DNA of 64,000 nucleotides from Podocnemis expansa (lineage: Eukaryota; Chordata; Testudines; Podocnemididae). The DNA lies in contig ML682125.1 of NCBI GenBank assembly GCA_007922195.1, positions 1,238,469 to 1,302,468 of the forward strand. Reading direction: 5' to 3'. Under the pieces are notes generated by a model, which ran no database searches, had not been told where the DNA came from, and was given only the letters and a program-made list of their open reading frames with translations. This document shows, one piece after another, positions 11,623 through 21,952 of the stretch (position 1 is its first letter; each line of letters starts with the position of its first letter). A program made the translations under genes and the position numbers.

Positions 11623-13120
11623 GGTCAGGTGAGAGGGACAGCCGCCCAGGGCCCTGTGGTTTGGGGGACCCCGCAGGGCCAGCTGGAGGAAGGATCGGGC
11701 CCGGTGAGGCAGGATTGGGACCAATGCCGCACTGCAGCCGGAAGGGGGAGAGGAACAGCAGCATCCCCCCCATCCCCCCCGGCCACACATGCTGCTTTCG
11801 CCTCTGTGCCGGAGCAGCCGGGGGGCAGGAGGCAGTGCAGGCCCCATATTGGTACCCCCCCCGCAGCGCTGCCTCCCACCCCCTCCCCGCTGCTCAGGCA
11901 CAGAGTAGTGGGAGGCGCTGACCGGCAGCGCTGAATTGGGCTGCCACTTTTCACTGGCTCACCCGTAGCCATCGTAGGGGCCTGCCCCTCCCCTGGGCTG
12001 GCCACCCCCCCCCAGTGCCGAGGGGGGCCAGTGGGAGCCCCGCAGAGGGCGATTCGCCCAGGGCCCCACACCCCCTTAAGGGGCTGTGCCTGGAGGATGG
12101 CAGGCATTGCCATAGCAACCCCTCTGGCAGGCCCCTCCTGGCCAAGAATGAGCAGCCACAGCAGCATCCAGACACTGGCTGGTCCTCTGGCTGCGGTGTT
12201 CCTGCTGGGGCTCAGCAGAGCTCCCCTCCCCTCCAGGGGGAATCGGGGCTGGCCTGGTCTGTGTGCTTGTCTTCTCCCCTGTCCAGACGGGCTTGGGACT
12301 GGCGCTCAGCTCAGGCCCCACCCGATGGGGGGGCAGGAACCAGCACCCTCTCCTGGCTCCCAGTTGCCCCAGGGACCCTGCCGGCTGAAACCTATCTCCA
12401 GGCCAGGCCAGGGTCTGGGGGATAACAGGGCTGCTGTTCCCAGGGAAATGGGAGCTGGGCTTCCTTAGCACAGGATGTTCATCTTAAGAACAGGACCCCT
12501 GGCAGGGGCATCGCTGGCACCTGGCACACGGGACACATGCCCTGAGTCTCGGCACCAGTGCCCCAAGTTCCCGGGGCAGCCCCTGCCTCTCCCAGCCCCG
12601 TCCCCAACTGGGGACCCCGGCTGGGCTGCCTGCAGCAGCACCCGCCTCTCCCAGCCCCAAACCCAGCTGGGGATCTGGGGCCAGGCTGGTGGCGGCCAGA
12701 GCCGGACACCAGATCGGGCCAGGGTGCTGGATCATGGCCAGGGGGCAGGGCCTGGGCCCATGCCCTGGGTCCTTCCCCAGGACAGTGAGGTGCCTGACCC
12801 CTGGGCAGCATTGGGACAAACTCTCCTCATGCCCTCAGAGCAGAGCTGGCAGGCCCAGCTTGAAGGAGAAGGGACTCCAGGAGACCGTCCTGCCAGCAAG
12901 GGGTCCATTGTGCTCACAGGCTCTAGTCTGTGGGCACCTGTCCTGGGGGTGAAAGGCACCCTGCGCCCCCCAGCTCCTCTAGAGGGGACAAGCAGAATGG
13001 CTAGTGCTCAGGGGGAGGGTTACCTTGCTGTGTAGCATGGGGCATGGCTCACTTCCTGGTGGATTCTCTGTATCTTGAAGTCTTTAAACCATGGTCTGAG
13101 GAGGTAAATAACTCAGTCAT
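11623..13120. other. GC-rich stretch without recognised gene
   Basis: Long overlapping frames are open on both strands at once, the usual effect of high GC rather than of coding. It contains CCCTAGGG and GCCCAGGGCCC motifs shared with other GC-rich stretches in the window, suggesting an old repeat. No splice or family evidence for a gene. Confidence 0.3.
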
Positions 13121-13129
13121 AGGATAGAG

Positions 13130-13299
13130 CAGGGGTCTCAAGCACATGGCCCCTAAAGCAATTTCCTGTGGCCCTCAATGACATTATTGTTATCAGTATT
13201 TGCAATATTGTTGTATGAAAAGGTTTCAGTGGTGTGGCCCTCGGGCTAACATACCAGTCCTCGTATGGCCCTCGTGGTGAGTTGAGTTTGAGACCCCTG
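13130..13299. mobile_element. hAT-like MITE with perfect 8-bp TSD
   Basis: This 170-bp element starts CAGGGGTCTCAAGCACA and ends GTTTGAGACCCCTG, giving inverted ends. GGATAGAG flanks both sides (13122-13129 and 13300-13307), a perfect hAT-type duplication. The element at 29130-29338 belongs to the same family in the opposite orientation. Confidence 0.9.
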
Positions 13300-13307
13300 G
13301 GATAGAG

Positions 13308-13405
13308 GTTTATTGCAGGAGTGGGTGGGTGAGGTTCTGTGGCCTGCATTGTGCTGCAGATCAGACTAGATGATCATACTGGTCCCTTCTGACCTTAGAG
13401 TCTCT
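13308..13405 (+). mobile_element. CR1 LINE 3' tail
   Basis: The stretch contains GGTTCTGTGGCCTGCATTGT and CAGACTAGATGATCATACTG and ends TCTCTGAGTCTT, a reptile-type CR1 tail. The hAT MITE at 13130 lies directly upstream. Confidence 0.7.
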
Positions 13406-14386
13406 GAGTCTTCCCACCCCCCAATGGTGTAAACTAGCCAGGTCACAGCATAAACTTGATATCTAGAATAATCCCGCCATGGTGCTGCTAACCCCAAGTG
13501 ACAGCCTGCAGCAGGGCTCAGTGCAGGGAGAGGAGACCGGGGGCCCCCCAGGGAAGGTAGGGTGCAAACAGAAAGTGAATCTATCCAGCTGTGACCAAAC
13601 TGGAGTCTCCATTTCTTGGTGCTTGATGAGAAGTTGCCCTCCCCAGCCTGGCCTCTAGAGCCAAGCTTCTGGCCTGCATCTTTGTCCGGGGGGGGGGGGG
13701 GGCAGCACTGAGGAGCTTTCTGCTTGGAGCTCCCAGGTTATTTCCCCTTCTCCTGCCCTAGTCTGGGGCTGGTTCTTGTTCCTGTGGGCAGCGGCTATAC
13801 CCCAGGCTCCCAGCCAACGAACAGGCTAAGCAAGCACCTGCCAGACTGAAAAGCAGCACAGCAAAGAGCTAGCAATAAGAGGGCCCAGTCCCTCTGGGTG
13901 AGCAGTTCCTGACGCCAGCCTGCAATGCTGGGGGTTGGCCCCCACAGAGAACCAGGGCCTGAGGAAGGTGAGGCAGCAGGAGGGAGACAGTAGAGGCCAC
14001 TGGAGCTGTTGCTGGAGGCTAGTGATTTCCAGGCTCCTGCTTTGTGCACACAGCTGCCATGAAACGTGCACAGGAGAGACAGCGCTGAAGAGCCTGTGTT
14101 TTCTGCAGTCCTTCGTGCAGCTAGGGAACCTGCCGCCAGCTCCTTTCAGAGCCACTGACTCTCTGCTACTGTTACACAATGTGAGCTTCTACGGGGCTTG
14201 CACGGAGAACATTCAGAACGTGCCTCAAGTGAGACACATTGGCATGCTGCCCGCCTGCCTGACAGCACAGCTCTGTCAGCTGCCTGTTGACCTCAATGGG
14301 ATGTTAACTCTGACCACTAATGCCAGGTCTAAGCCTTGCCAGTTCTTTCAGCATGACTTCTGCGGCCATCCCTTCCCATCCATGCA
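13406..14386. other. Unassigned stretch
   Basis: No gene recognised. A run of about 14 G lies near 13688-13702. A 232-codon plus-strand frame starting at 13935 runs into the hAT MITE at 14395, so it is not a real CDS. Confidence 0.3.
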
Positions 14387-14394
14387 GCAAAGAC

Positions 14395-14558
14395 CAATGT
14401 TCCCTCTAATTGTTTGTAGGCTGTGGCTGCAAAAAATTTCTTTGTGTATGCTAATATTAGCACTGTTGAATTTTTTGTGCATGTTTTATTTTTGTTGTGT
14501 ACGTGGGTTTCACAGCCTCTGTGTGCATGCACACGTGCACAGGTTAGAGGGAACAGTG
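14395..14558. mobile_element. hAT-like MITE (164 bp)
   Basis: The ends are CAATGTTCCCTCTAA and TTAGAGGGAACAGTG, an inverted pair with one mismatch. Flanks GCAAAGAC (14387-14394) and GCTAAGAC (14559-14566) match at 7 of 8 bases. The interior is AT-rich and includes the alternating TGTGCATGCACACGTGCACA at 14522-14541. Confidence 0.85.
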
Positions 14559-14566
14559 GCTAAGAC

Positions 14567-15879
14567 TCTAGTGTGGGCTCTTCCACTCCCAGGCCTCCAT
14601 TTCTGCAACAGCTGTCTCAGGCTCATGCCTTGACAAGCACAGTTTTGTCCTGCTCATTTCCTTTCAGAGTGTAGTTGCAAAGATCGTTTTCCAAGCCTTC
14701 TGCTTTTACTGTCACCCTCTTTGCATCTCGCTGGCTCCCCCTTCTCTGGCACATCAGGCATAAGCGACTTGTCTTCAATTAAGGTCCGTGACGCTCTATC
14801 ACCTCATCACCTATCATCTCTTATTTACCACTGAGATGTCAGCTCCTGCCTCCAATAGACTCAGATCCCAGCCCAGCCCCCCTTGCCCATTTATTACATT
14901 TTTAAGCAAATACCTTTGTCCTGGGTCCCATTCTCCCTTCCTTCCATTCTTGAAAAGCGTTGTCCATAATCATCTTCACAATTAGTTTGTGAGCCTCCTT
15001 CACCACCCTCCTTAATGCTCGCCTTTGCTGGGAGGCCAACAAAAAATAATAACCAGGGTCGTGTTCCTGCTGTACGGAGGCCAATGCCTGGCATGCTGAC
15101 CAACACCGTCTCCCTGTTTTCTTGTTCTGTCCCATAGGTCCCATGTTACACAAAGAGGGTAGCTCTCTGGGGCATGGATGGCCTTTTTGGTCTGGGTTTG
15201 TTCCACACTTAGCACTGTGGGGGCCTGGCCCATGGTCAGGGCTCCTGGGTGCCAGGAGCTTACAAATAAACACTAACAAGCGTGTCTCTGCTACTGCTTA
15301 GCTCTGTCCCTGCTGGCATGTGATTGAACCTCCAGCTCCTGGTGTTTCCAGTGCTGCCGGCTGCCCTGTTGGGTCTTGGGGCAGGAACAGGAGGGCAGCT
15401 GGCAGTGGGGTGAGGAAGCAGTTTTCTTCAGTGGAGCAGGAAAAGGGAAATGCATTTCCAGAACCTCAACACCCCTGGGTGGTGAACGAGCGTCTGCCCC
15501 CAACCAGGGCTGGCAGTAGCTTTTGTGCAGTGATGGGCCAGTGGGGCAGGGTGATTGGAGGGGCCCCTAGCCTGTGTTACGCTGGGGGAACAGGGTTCAG
15601 CACACCTGGCTGTCATTGGCTTCAACACACCTGAGTCCATAGGTTGGAAGGTGATTAACAACCGCAGAGCCACAGGCCTGCCCCAGAACTGGCAGCACAC
15701 CACCCCCTGGAGCCAGGGGCCATGCACTGAACATGGCACAGGGAGGGGAAGGATCCTTCAAACTCAAGAAGGGGAGTTGGAGGGCCTCAGGGCCCCTGTA
15801 TACCCTCAGCATGAGGGTGATAGGCAGGAAGGGAGCCGGGGAGGGCCAGGCAGAGCTGAGACTGACAGGCAAGGTCAAG
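14567..15879. other. Mostly unassigned stretch
   Basis: No gene recognised. At about 15200-15275 a repeat tail (TTAGCACTGTGGGGGCCTGG through CTTACAAATAAAC) resembles the 11040-11172 family. The rest is unique-looking sequence with short frames on both strands. Confidence 0.3.
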
Positions 15880-15957
15880 TTCCAAAGGGGCAGCCGCGTT
15901 AGCCTAGTTCAGCAAAAGAAACAAGGCGTCTTGTGGCACTTAAAGACTAACAAATTC
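15880..15957 (-). repeat. PLE terminus, truncated copy
   Basis: The piece begins TTCCAAAGGGGCAGCCGCGT and continues through GTGGCACTTAAAGACTAACA, then stops. It is one arm of the fold-back family without the partner arm. No target duplication is evident. Confidence 0.8.
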
Positions 15958-17689
15958 CCTGGCTGGTAGTGCCAGGCCAGCTCTCGGGGTGCAGCTGGCC
16001 TGGCCTCTTGCTGGTAGCTGGGGACCATTGGCTCAGGCTGTTCTGGGCTGTGGGAAGGGGCCTGCCTTGCTCTTTTTTCCAGTGCCCCTGGAAAGGGCCC
16101 TGGGGCAGGCATGGAGCTCATGGTGGCTGCCTGAGGCATACACAAGACACCCTGTCAGCTGGGACCTGGCGGTGGAGACAGAAAGCTGCTGGGTACTTAG
16201 CAGGGCCCAGCAACCTCTGCAAGTGAGCCTTTGCATGGCAAACCCAGTGGCTGGGTGCAGCTTGCCGGCACAGGCAGCTCCTGACGCTTTTCAGTTGAAG
16301 GATGAGAGCTGCCATGCTTGGGTTGGACACCTGGGGAAGGCTGTGCACATGACTGGGAAACCAGGCAGGGCCCAAAGGGACTCCCTAGGGACAGCAGGGG
16401 CTCTGTTAGCATCAAGTGGCTGAAGAATAATGACAAGCACACAGAAAGGGAACAGGAGGAAGGGAGCAGTTCCAGAGAACAGCTCTGTGAGGCCCATTAG
16501 CTCCCTCCCTACCCCTCCTGCTGGCGCCTGAGCAGAATAGCAAGTGAGGTAAGCCCGTGAGCCGGTGTCTGACTCACAGAACGGAGCCCAGCCTGTGTTG
16601 GCATCCTACCTCCAGCTCCAGGTGGGCACCCCCACCCTGCCTCCGCACCTCACTGCACCTGCCGGAGATGAGAGCAGGCTTTCCGGACCCAGCAGAATGG
16701 ATGCTGCCCCAGTCTGGCAGCCTCAGGGCGGGTGAGGAGGAGGCAGGGGATTTCCCTAACACCCTCTCTACACCCCCTTCTGCCCCCCCCCCCCAAATTT
16801 GCCAACACCCCCCCCAGTTGTCAGCTAGTAACAGTGTTATACCAATTTAGTGAGCACCCCCAATAACCCCCCCCACCTACCCCTACACCTCCCCTAATTT
16901 CAGGTCCTGGGGAGAATACTGGAAGAAGGAAAGTCTTGGGGAAGGAGTATATCAAACTGGAGGTGCTGAGGGAACTGATCCCATAGTTGAGCCCCCGCTC
17001 CCTCCATCCAGCTGATCATGTGTCTTGTCCGGCTCTGAGGATAGCTGGCTGGTTCTTCAGAGGAGGCAGGGAACAGTAATGGGGTTTGTCATCATTAGAA
17101 ACACAGTGACCAGGAGAACTGCACGATGACCCAGCTGACCCTATGCTAAGGTTGTGGGGCTCTCGAGACATCTAGCTAGACTTATGGACAGTGCTAGAGG
17201 GGAGCTGGTGGTTGCGGTTCACGTGGGTCCCAGGAATTTAGGGAAGGTCATGTGTCTCCTTGCACTTCCTGTAAGGTACCAGTACGGGATTGGGTTTCTG
17301 GCCTCACAGGCAATGCCAAAGGAAAGGATTTGGGGCTCTGTCCACTGTGGGCAATGAACACCATAAAAGACTTAGGCTTAGAATGGAGTGAGTTGAAGAG
17401 AGGAGCCTCCAGCTGTGAAGAATGGGGAGACAGCACAGGGAATGACTCAGAGCTGTAATACCACCGACCCCTGAACTCTGGGTGTGCTAGGGACAGGGAC
17501 CTGTTCACATCTGATGAGACGCCCAGACGATGCAGACTGACAGACAGACCCACAGACCCAGGAGCGTACTCTGTGGTGATGCAAAAAAAAAAGCAGGAGT
17601 GCTCTATTCTGTATTTGGGAAAAACTAAATGATGGAGGCCAGCATCAGATGATGATGGTGAGGGAACCCTTGCTGTTCCAACACTATCT
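15958..17689. other. Mostly unassigned stretch
   Basis: No gene is recognised. C runs lie around 16785-16795 and 16808-16816. In 17150-17330 a plus-strand frame includes LVVAVHVGPRNLGK, which could be a decayed CR1 ORF1 esterase segment upstream of the CR1 at 17690. That identification is tentative. Confidence 0.3.
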
Positions 17690-18624
17690 GCATGGATGCT
17701 AAAGGGTAGCTGCTAAAGTTAGACATTTTTAAATCAGTGGGTGTAGAGGACTTACATCCAAGAGTTTAAAAGAGCTGGCTGAGGAGCAACTGCAGCCATT
17801 GACGCTGATTTTTCAGGACGTCTTGGAGCCCTGGGGCTTCCAGAAGACAAAGTTAGCTAACACTATGCCAACATTTAAAGAGGGTAAAGGGACCGAGGTA
17901 AGAATGACCTACATAATTAAAGGCCTCTCAGTTTGCCATAAATCTTGGGCAAAATAATGGACTGGCTGATTTGGGACTTGTTTAATAAAGAATTAAAGGA
18001 GAGCAATATAATTACTGCCAGTCAAGGAAGGTTTATGGAAAATAGATCTTGTCAGACTGACTTGATCTCTTGTTTTGATAAGGTTATTAGCTTGGTTGAA
18101 AAGGAAACAGGGTTTCCGTAATAGACTTAGATTCTGTCAGAAGTTTGACTTGGTATGGCATGTCATTTTGATTAAAAAGCAAGAACAACACAAAATTAAA
18201 TGGATTAAAAGCTGCCTAACTGACAGATCTCAAAATGTAATTGTTACCAAGGAATCATCATTGAGCAGGTTTCTTTCTCGTGGGGTCCCACAGGGATTGG
18301 TTCTTGGCCCTGCGCTATTTAACATGTGTATCAATGACCTGGCAGAAAATGAAAACTCACTCCTGATCAAGTCTGAAGATGGCACAAAAAGGGGGGGAGG
18401 TGGGAAACAATGAAGAGGCTGGGACACTGGTACAGAGAAATCTGGGTTGCTTGGCAAGATGAGAGCAGCCAATTAATATGCATTTAAATACAGTGACATG
18501 TGAAGTCCTACCACTAGGAACACAGGCTGCAGGGGACATCCAGGCTGGGGGCTCTATCCTAGGAAGCAGGGACTGTGAGAAAGACTTGGGGTTACGGTGG
18601 GTCCAGTAAAGAGAGAAGTTACGT
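17690..18624 (+). mobile_element. CR1 LINE reverse transcriptase remnant
   Basis: The plus-strand frame 18075-18413 contains KIKWIKSCLTDRSQNV, GVPQGLVLGPALFNMCINDL and a degenerate remnant of the catalytic FADDTK motif (read as SEDGTK), in the order of CR1 reverse transcriptase domains. Upstream, LTSGHIKELAEEQ-like sequence is fragmented by stops. It is 5'-truncated, catalytically dead and non-functional. Confidence 0.82.
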
Positions 18625-18635
18625 CAAACACCAAG

Positions 18636-18834
18636 TTCCAAAGGGGTAGCCCTGTTAGTCTAGTTCAGTAAAGCAAACAAGGACTCCTGTGGCACTTAAA
18701 GACTAATGAATTTATTTATTGTTTAAACGTTCATGGGAGACAAGCATCTGTTGAAGTGGGATTTTCTCTCACAAAAGCTCGTGATAAATAAATTTGTTAG
18801 TCTTTAAGTGTCACAGGACTCCTTGTTTTTTTTT
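18636..18834. repeat. PLE-derived fold-back element with 11-bp TSD
   Basis: This 199-bp element begins TTCCAAAGGGGTAGCCCTGT and ends in CCTTG plus a T run. Its two arms share GGCACTTAAAGACTAAT and the reverse complement. CAAACACCAAG is repeated exactly at 18625-18635 and 18835-18845. The asymmetric end (the TTCCAAAGG block occurs on one side only) is the same as in the copies at 5624 and 24069. Confidence 0.9.
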
Positions 18835-18956
18835 CAAACACCAAGTGCTTTACCAAAAAAGGTTCTCCTGACCCCAAAGGGCCAGCCACATTGCCAGATC
18901 AATACAAGTTTGGATTTAACCCAGCCAATCCTTTAATAATTAAGCTAACAGTTTAT

Positions 18957-19133
18957 TAACCATTGGAATAAGGTGCTGTGGCAGGATGTGGACTCTTCAT
19001 CACTGGACGTGCTTAAGAGCATGTTAGACAATCATCTGTCAGGGGTGGTTTAAGAGGGTACTTGGTCCTGCGTGAGTGCAGCGGACTGGACTTTTGATGG
19101 TCCCTTTCAGTTTCTATGATTCTATGATTATAC
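18957..19133 (+). mobile_element. CR1 LINE 3' tail inserted in LTR-A
   Basis: The segment runs from TAACCATTGGAATAAGGTGC through GGACTGGACTTTTGATGGTC to TTCTATGATTCTATGATTA. The repeated TCTATGAT octamer is the diagnostic CR1 3' end. It splits the LTR-A copy, so it is younger than that LTR. Confidence 0.8.
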
Positions 19134-19789
19134 AAGGAAGGGAACAAACTAGGAGAGTACTGTTAAAGGCTTAAAGTGACCGGATACACACAGATGATTA
19201 AAAGTTGATATACATAAAATCCTTCACAGAATCCAGAGTTTACAGGCTTGTATAGCTTCTCTGTGGTCCATCCAATACTCAGATGGGTCTCAGTCCTTTG
19301 CTCACAGTGTCAGCCTCAGGTGACTAGATCCAGAGTTAGGTGCTGGCTGAAAGCTGCACAGACTGAAAGACAGGGTGGAGGTGGGGCTGCTGCTGCCTGT
19401 TTATGTCCTCTGGCCTCTTCCATGCTGTTTGTGGAATTGTACAGAAACAAAATGCAGTCCAGCCTCACGTAAGCATATTCTGCAGACTCATCGGGTCTCT
19501 CCCTGGGCCCGCTGTACCTGAGAGTGCCCTTAATTGGTCATTAGCCTGACTATGGCTGGAGCCATCCTGTCTGGGGTGTCTCCCAGGGACACAGCACAAG
19601 TTAATATACAGCTATAACAAATGTAGGCAGCACTTCCAATACAGCTGTGACACCCACACACAAACAATACCATCTTAGGGATTTATAACCTTTCTATGGG
19701 TACCCAACATGGCATATCTCCTACAGATTAGTGTGATTTTGAACCACTGATATGATATAATATCATAAATGGTCCCCTTAATCCAGACA

Positions 19790-19816
19790 AGTTCCAAAGG
19801 GTCAGCCGTGTTAGTC
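19790..19816 (-). repeat. 27-bp PLE terminus insertion with perfect 11-bp TSD
   Basis: AGTTCCAAAGGGTCAGCCGT followed by GTTAGTC is inserted in the end of an LTR-A copy. TAATCCAGACA occurs on both sides (19779-19789 and 19817-19827). Removing the insert and one duplicate leaves the normal LTR-A end. This shows which end of the PLE is the 3' (initiating) end. Confidence 0.85.
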
Positions 19817-19861
19817 TAATCCAGACAGCATCACAAAGGGCTCTTTGCTCTAAAAGACAAA

Positions 19862-20738
19862 TGTAACGCCCCCCCCAGGGTTTCAAGGAGTGTGGTTCCT
19901 TTAAATCTTTGCCCTGTGGGAGAAGGTTTATGGAGCTGAGGAGGGGGGGGGGCTTCAGGCAGGGCCCAAATGTAACACCCACGTGGCCAGATAGAGTCTG
20001 CCTTCCAGGCGGCTCTGGCCCAAGAAGGGTGTGCGCAGGGACACAGCAAGGAGAGCCCCTTTGCCCCAGGGGCACCTGTTCCACTCCCCCAGAGTGACCA
20101 TACACACACTGGGATAGTGCAGGGATTATGGGAGTGGGGAAGGTTTATCTACAGAGGTGCAAAGGGGAAACCAACAGGGGAGATGGGGCAGCAGTAACAC
20201 AGAGTAACAGCTAACACAGGGCCCTGCAAGGCCCAACAATGCAAAAGGCTGGAGGCAGATGTGAGCTCTGCTTCTGCACCATGAGTTCAGGAGTCCCAGC
20301 ACCGCTCCAGTCCGAGTTCAGTCCAGCAACTCCTAGTCTTCAGCGCCAGCACTTTCCCAGCAAAAGAAAACCCTCCGATGCCTCTTCTGCTGCTCTCTGC
20401 GAACCTAGAGCGACACCCTCCCCACTTAACTAACTACAACCTCCCCCCCTGAGTCCAGATGCTGTACTCACGGCCCCACAACTCCAGATGGCCAGTCACT
20501 GGATGCTGCTCTGGCCTTGGGCGACTCTCCCCAGCACAGTGTCCTTCTGTGGGGGCTGGCCTGGCATCCCAGGTCAGCCGCTCTGTCTTCCCCTGGCTTC
20601 AGGCAGGGCCTCTCCCTCTGCTTCCTTCCCCAGGGCCTCCAGCTGCAGCCCCAGCCCCCCTCCTCAGCTCCACAAACCCTCTCCCACAGGGCAAAGATTT
20701 AAAGGAACCACGCTCCTTAAAATCCCAGGGGGGTTACA
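19862..20738. mobile_element. Element with about 90-bp inverted ends (877 bp)
   Basis: The left end starts TGTAACGCCCCCCCCAGGG and runs through GGTTCCTTTAAATCTTTGCC. The right end is the reverse complement of a close relative, ending GGGGGGTTACA. The arms (19862-19955 and 20650-20738) share CCTGTGGGAGA and GGAGCTGAGGAGGGGG. CAAA flanks both sides (19858-19861, 20739-20742). TG...CA ends with a 4-bp duplication could also suit an LTR, but long inverted arms favour a fold-back DNA element. No coding frame. Confidence 0.6.
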
Positions 20739-20744
20739 CAAAAG

Positions 20745-20965
20745 TCTAGCAAGATCTAGTGTCTAAAAATTGAAACTAAACAAACGAGACCAGGAGTAAG
20801 GTGCACAATTTTGACAGAGGGTAATTAACCATTGAAACAATACAGCAGGGGTGGTGGCGGACTCTCCATCCCTGACAATGTTTAAATCAAGGCTGGATGT
20901 TTTTCTCAATGCTCTTTTCTGGGAGTTATTTCTGGGATGTTCTCTGCCCTTAAAATCTATTCATT
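20745..20965 (+). mobile_element. CR1 LINE 3' part
   Basis: Phrases GAGGGTAATTAACCATTGAA, GTGGCGGACTCTCCATCCCT and TCAAGGCTGGATGTTTTTCT follow each other as in CR1 3' regions. It starts directly after the 877-bp element. Confidence 0.75.
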
Positions 20966-21952
20966 TCTAAGACAAGCCCCCTTCTGTGGAGGCCACTGGC
21001 CCAGCCCTGGGCTTCCTAATTAACTGCTTGATATCTGAGACTGTGACCCTGGAAGTGCTGTGCCAAGTGGGGTAGGGCTGTGGCTGTGGCAGAGAAGGGT
21101 GTGTGCAGAGGTCCCCCCTGCCTGTGCTTCACCATGAACTCCTCTGCCCTCACTGAGACAGGTCTGAACCAAAAGATGCTTTGGTAGAACAGGCTGGGCT
21201 GGACCATGTCCCAGCTGCAGGCTCTGGCTGCTGTGGACCGCTCCTGGGGCTGGTGCTCTCTGGCCAGACTTTCTCATGGCTGCAGCCTAGCTGTTTGGTG
21301 CCAGTGCTGGGGTCTGGGAGCACACTTGGAATAACTGGCACATCGTCTCCTTGTGAAGATGTGAGAGGAGCTGAAGGTGTCAGCTGGGGCTGATGCAGCC
21401 ACTAGAGAGGTGACGCAATGTTGGGGGCAGCAGCTGTGGTGGGCTGGTATTGGAGGGAGCAGAGTCAGAAATCCTTCTTTGCTTCACAGGCTGTGAGGAA
21501 GCTGAGATCCTGTCCTGGGCCTGCTGGGGACCTGTTTCCTAGGCACTCCCTGAGGTCATGCCAACTCCACCTTTCCTCCACACAGAGCCCAAGGAGATTG
21601 TGTCTCCTTAGTTCTCACTGCCCCTCTACCGGTGCCCCGCTGCCTGAAATTGTGAGACAAGAGGCAACTGCCACATCAGTGGTGTACCATGGGTTTCCAG
21701 CACCCTGGACCCAATACTTGTGGCACACTTCTGCCAGGCCAAGCTGGCAGCAGCAAGGGCCAGGTTCTATATCCAAGGGTTCCAAACAATGCTACAACAC
21801 CAACCGGCTCGAGCCTCCTCCCAGTCTCCTGGGAAACCATGAACTATTCCCTGGGCACCCGAGAGAGGCAATGCTTCCCCTCCTCACAATCACAAGTCTC
21901 AGTGTAGTATATAGAACTTCTAATGGTAGCATCAAAGAATATATAGACAGGG
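20966..21952. other. Unassigned stretch
   Basis: No gene or repeat recognised. The 179-codon plus-strand frame at 21418-21957 runs into the LTR-A copy and shows no family motif, so I do not call it a gene. Confidence 0.3.

Larger units (their letters stand above)
18846..19835 (-). repeat. LTR-A copy, divergent and interrupted (copy 4)
   Basis: Two blocks match the LTR-A family: 18858-18955 (GGTTCTCCTGACCCCAAAGG and AGCCAATCCTTTAATAA) and 19136-19835 (ending ATCCAGACAGCATCACA). Between them sits a CR1 tail at 18957-19133, and near the right end a 27-bp PLE terminus is inserted at 19790-19816. This copy differs more from copies 1-3 than they do from each other. Confidence 0.65.

Noticed and set aside
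13935..14633. 232-codon plus-strand open frame
   Set aside because: It reads straight through a hAT MITE with defined target duplications, so it cannot be an old gene.
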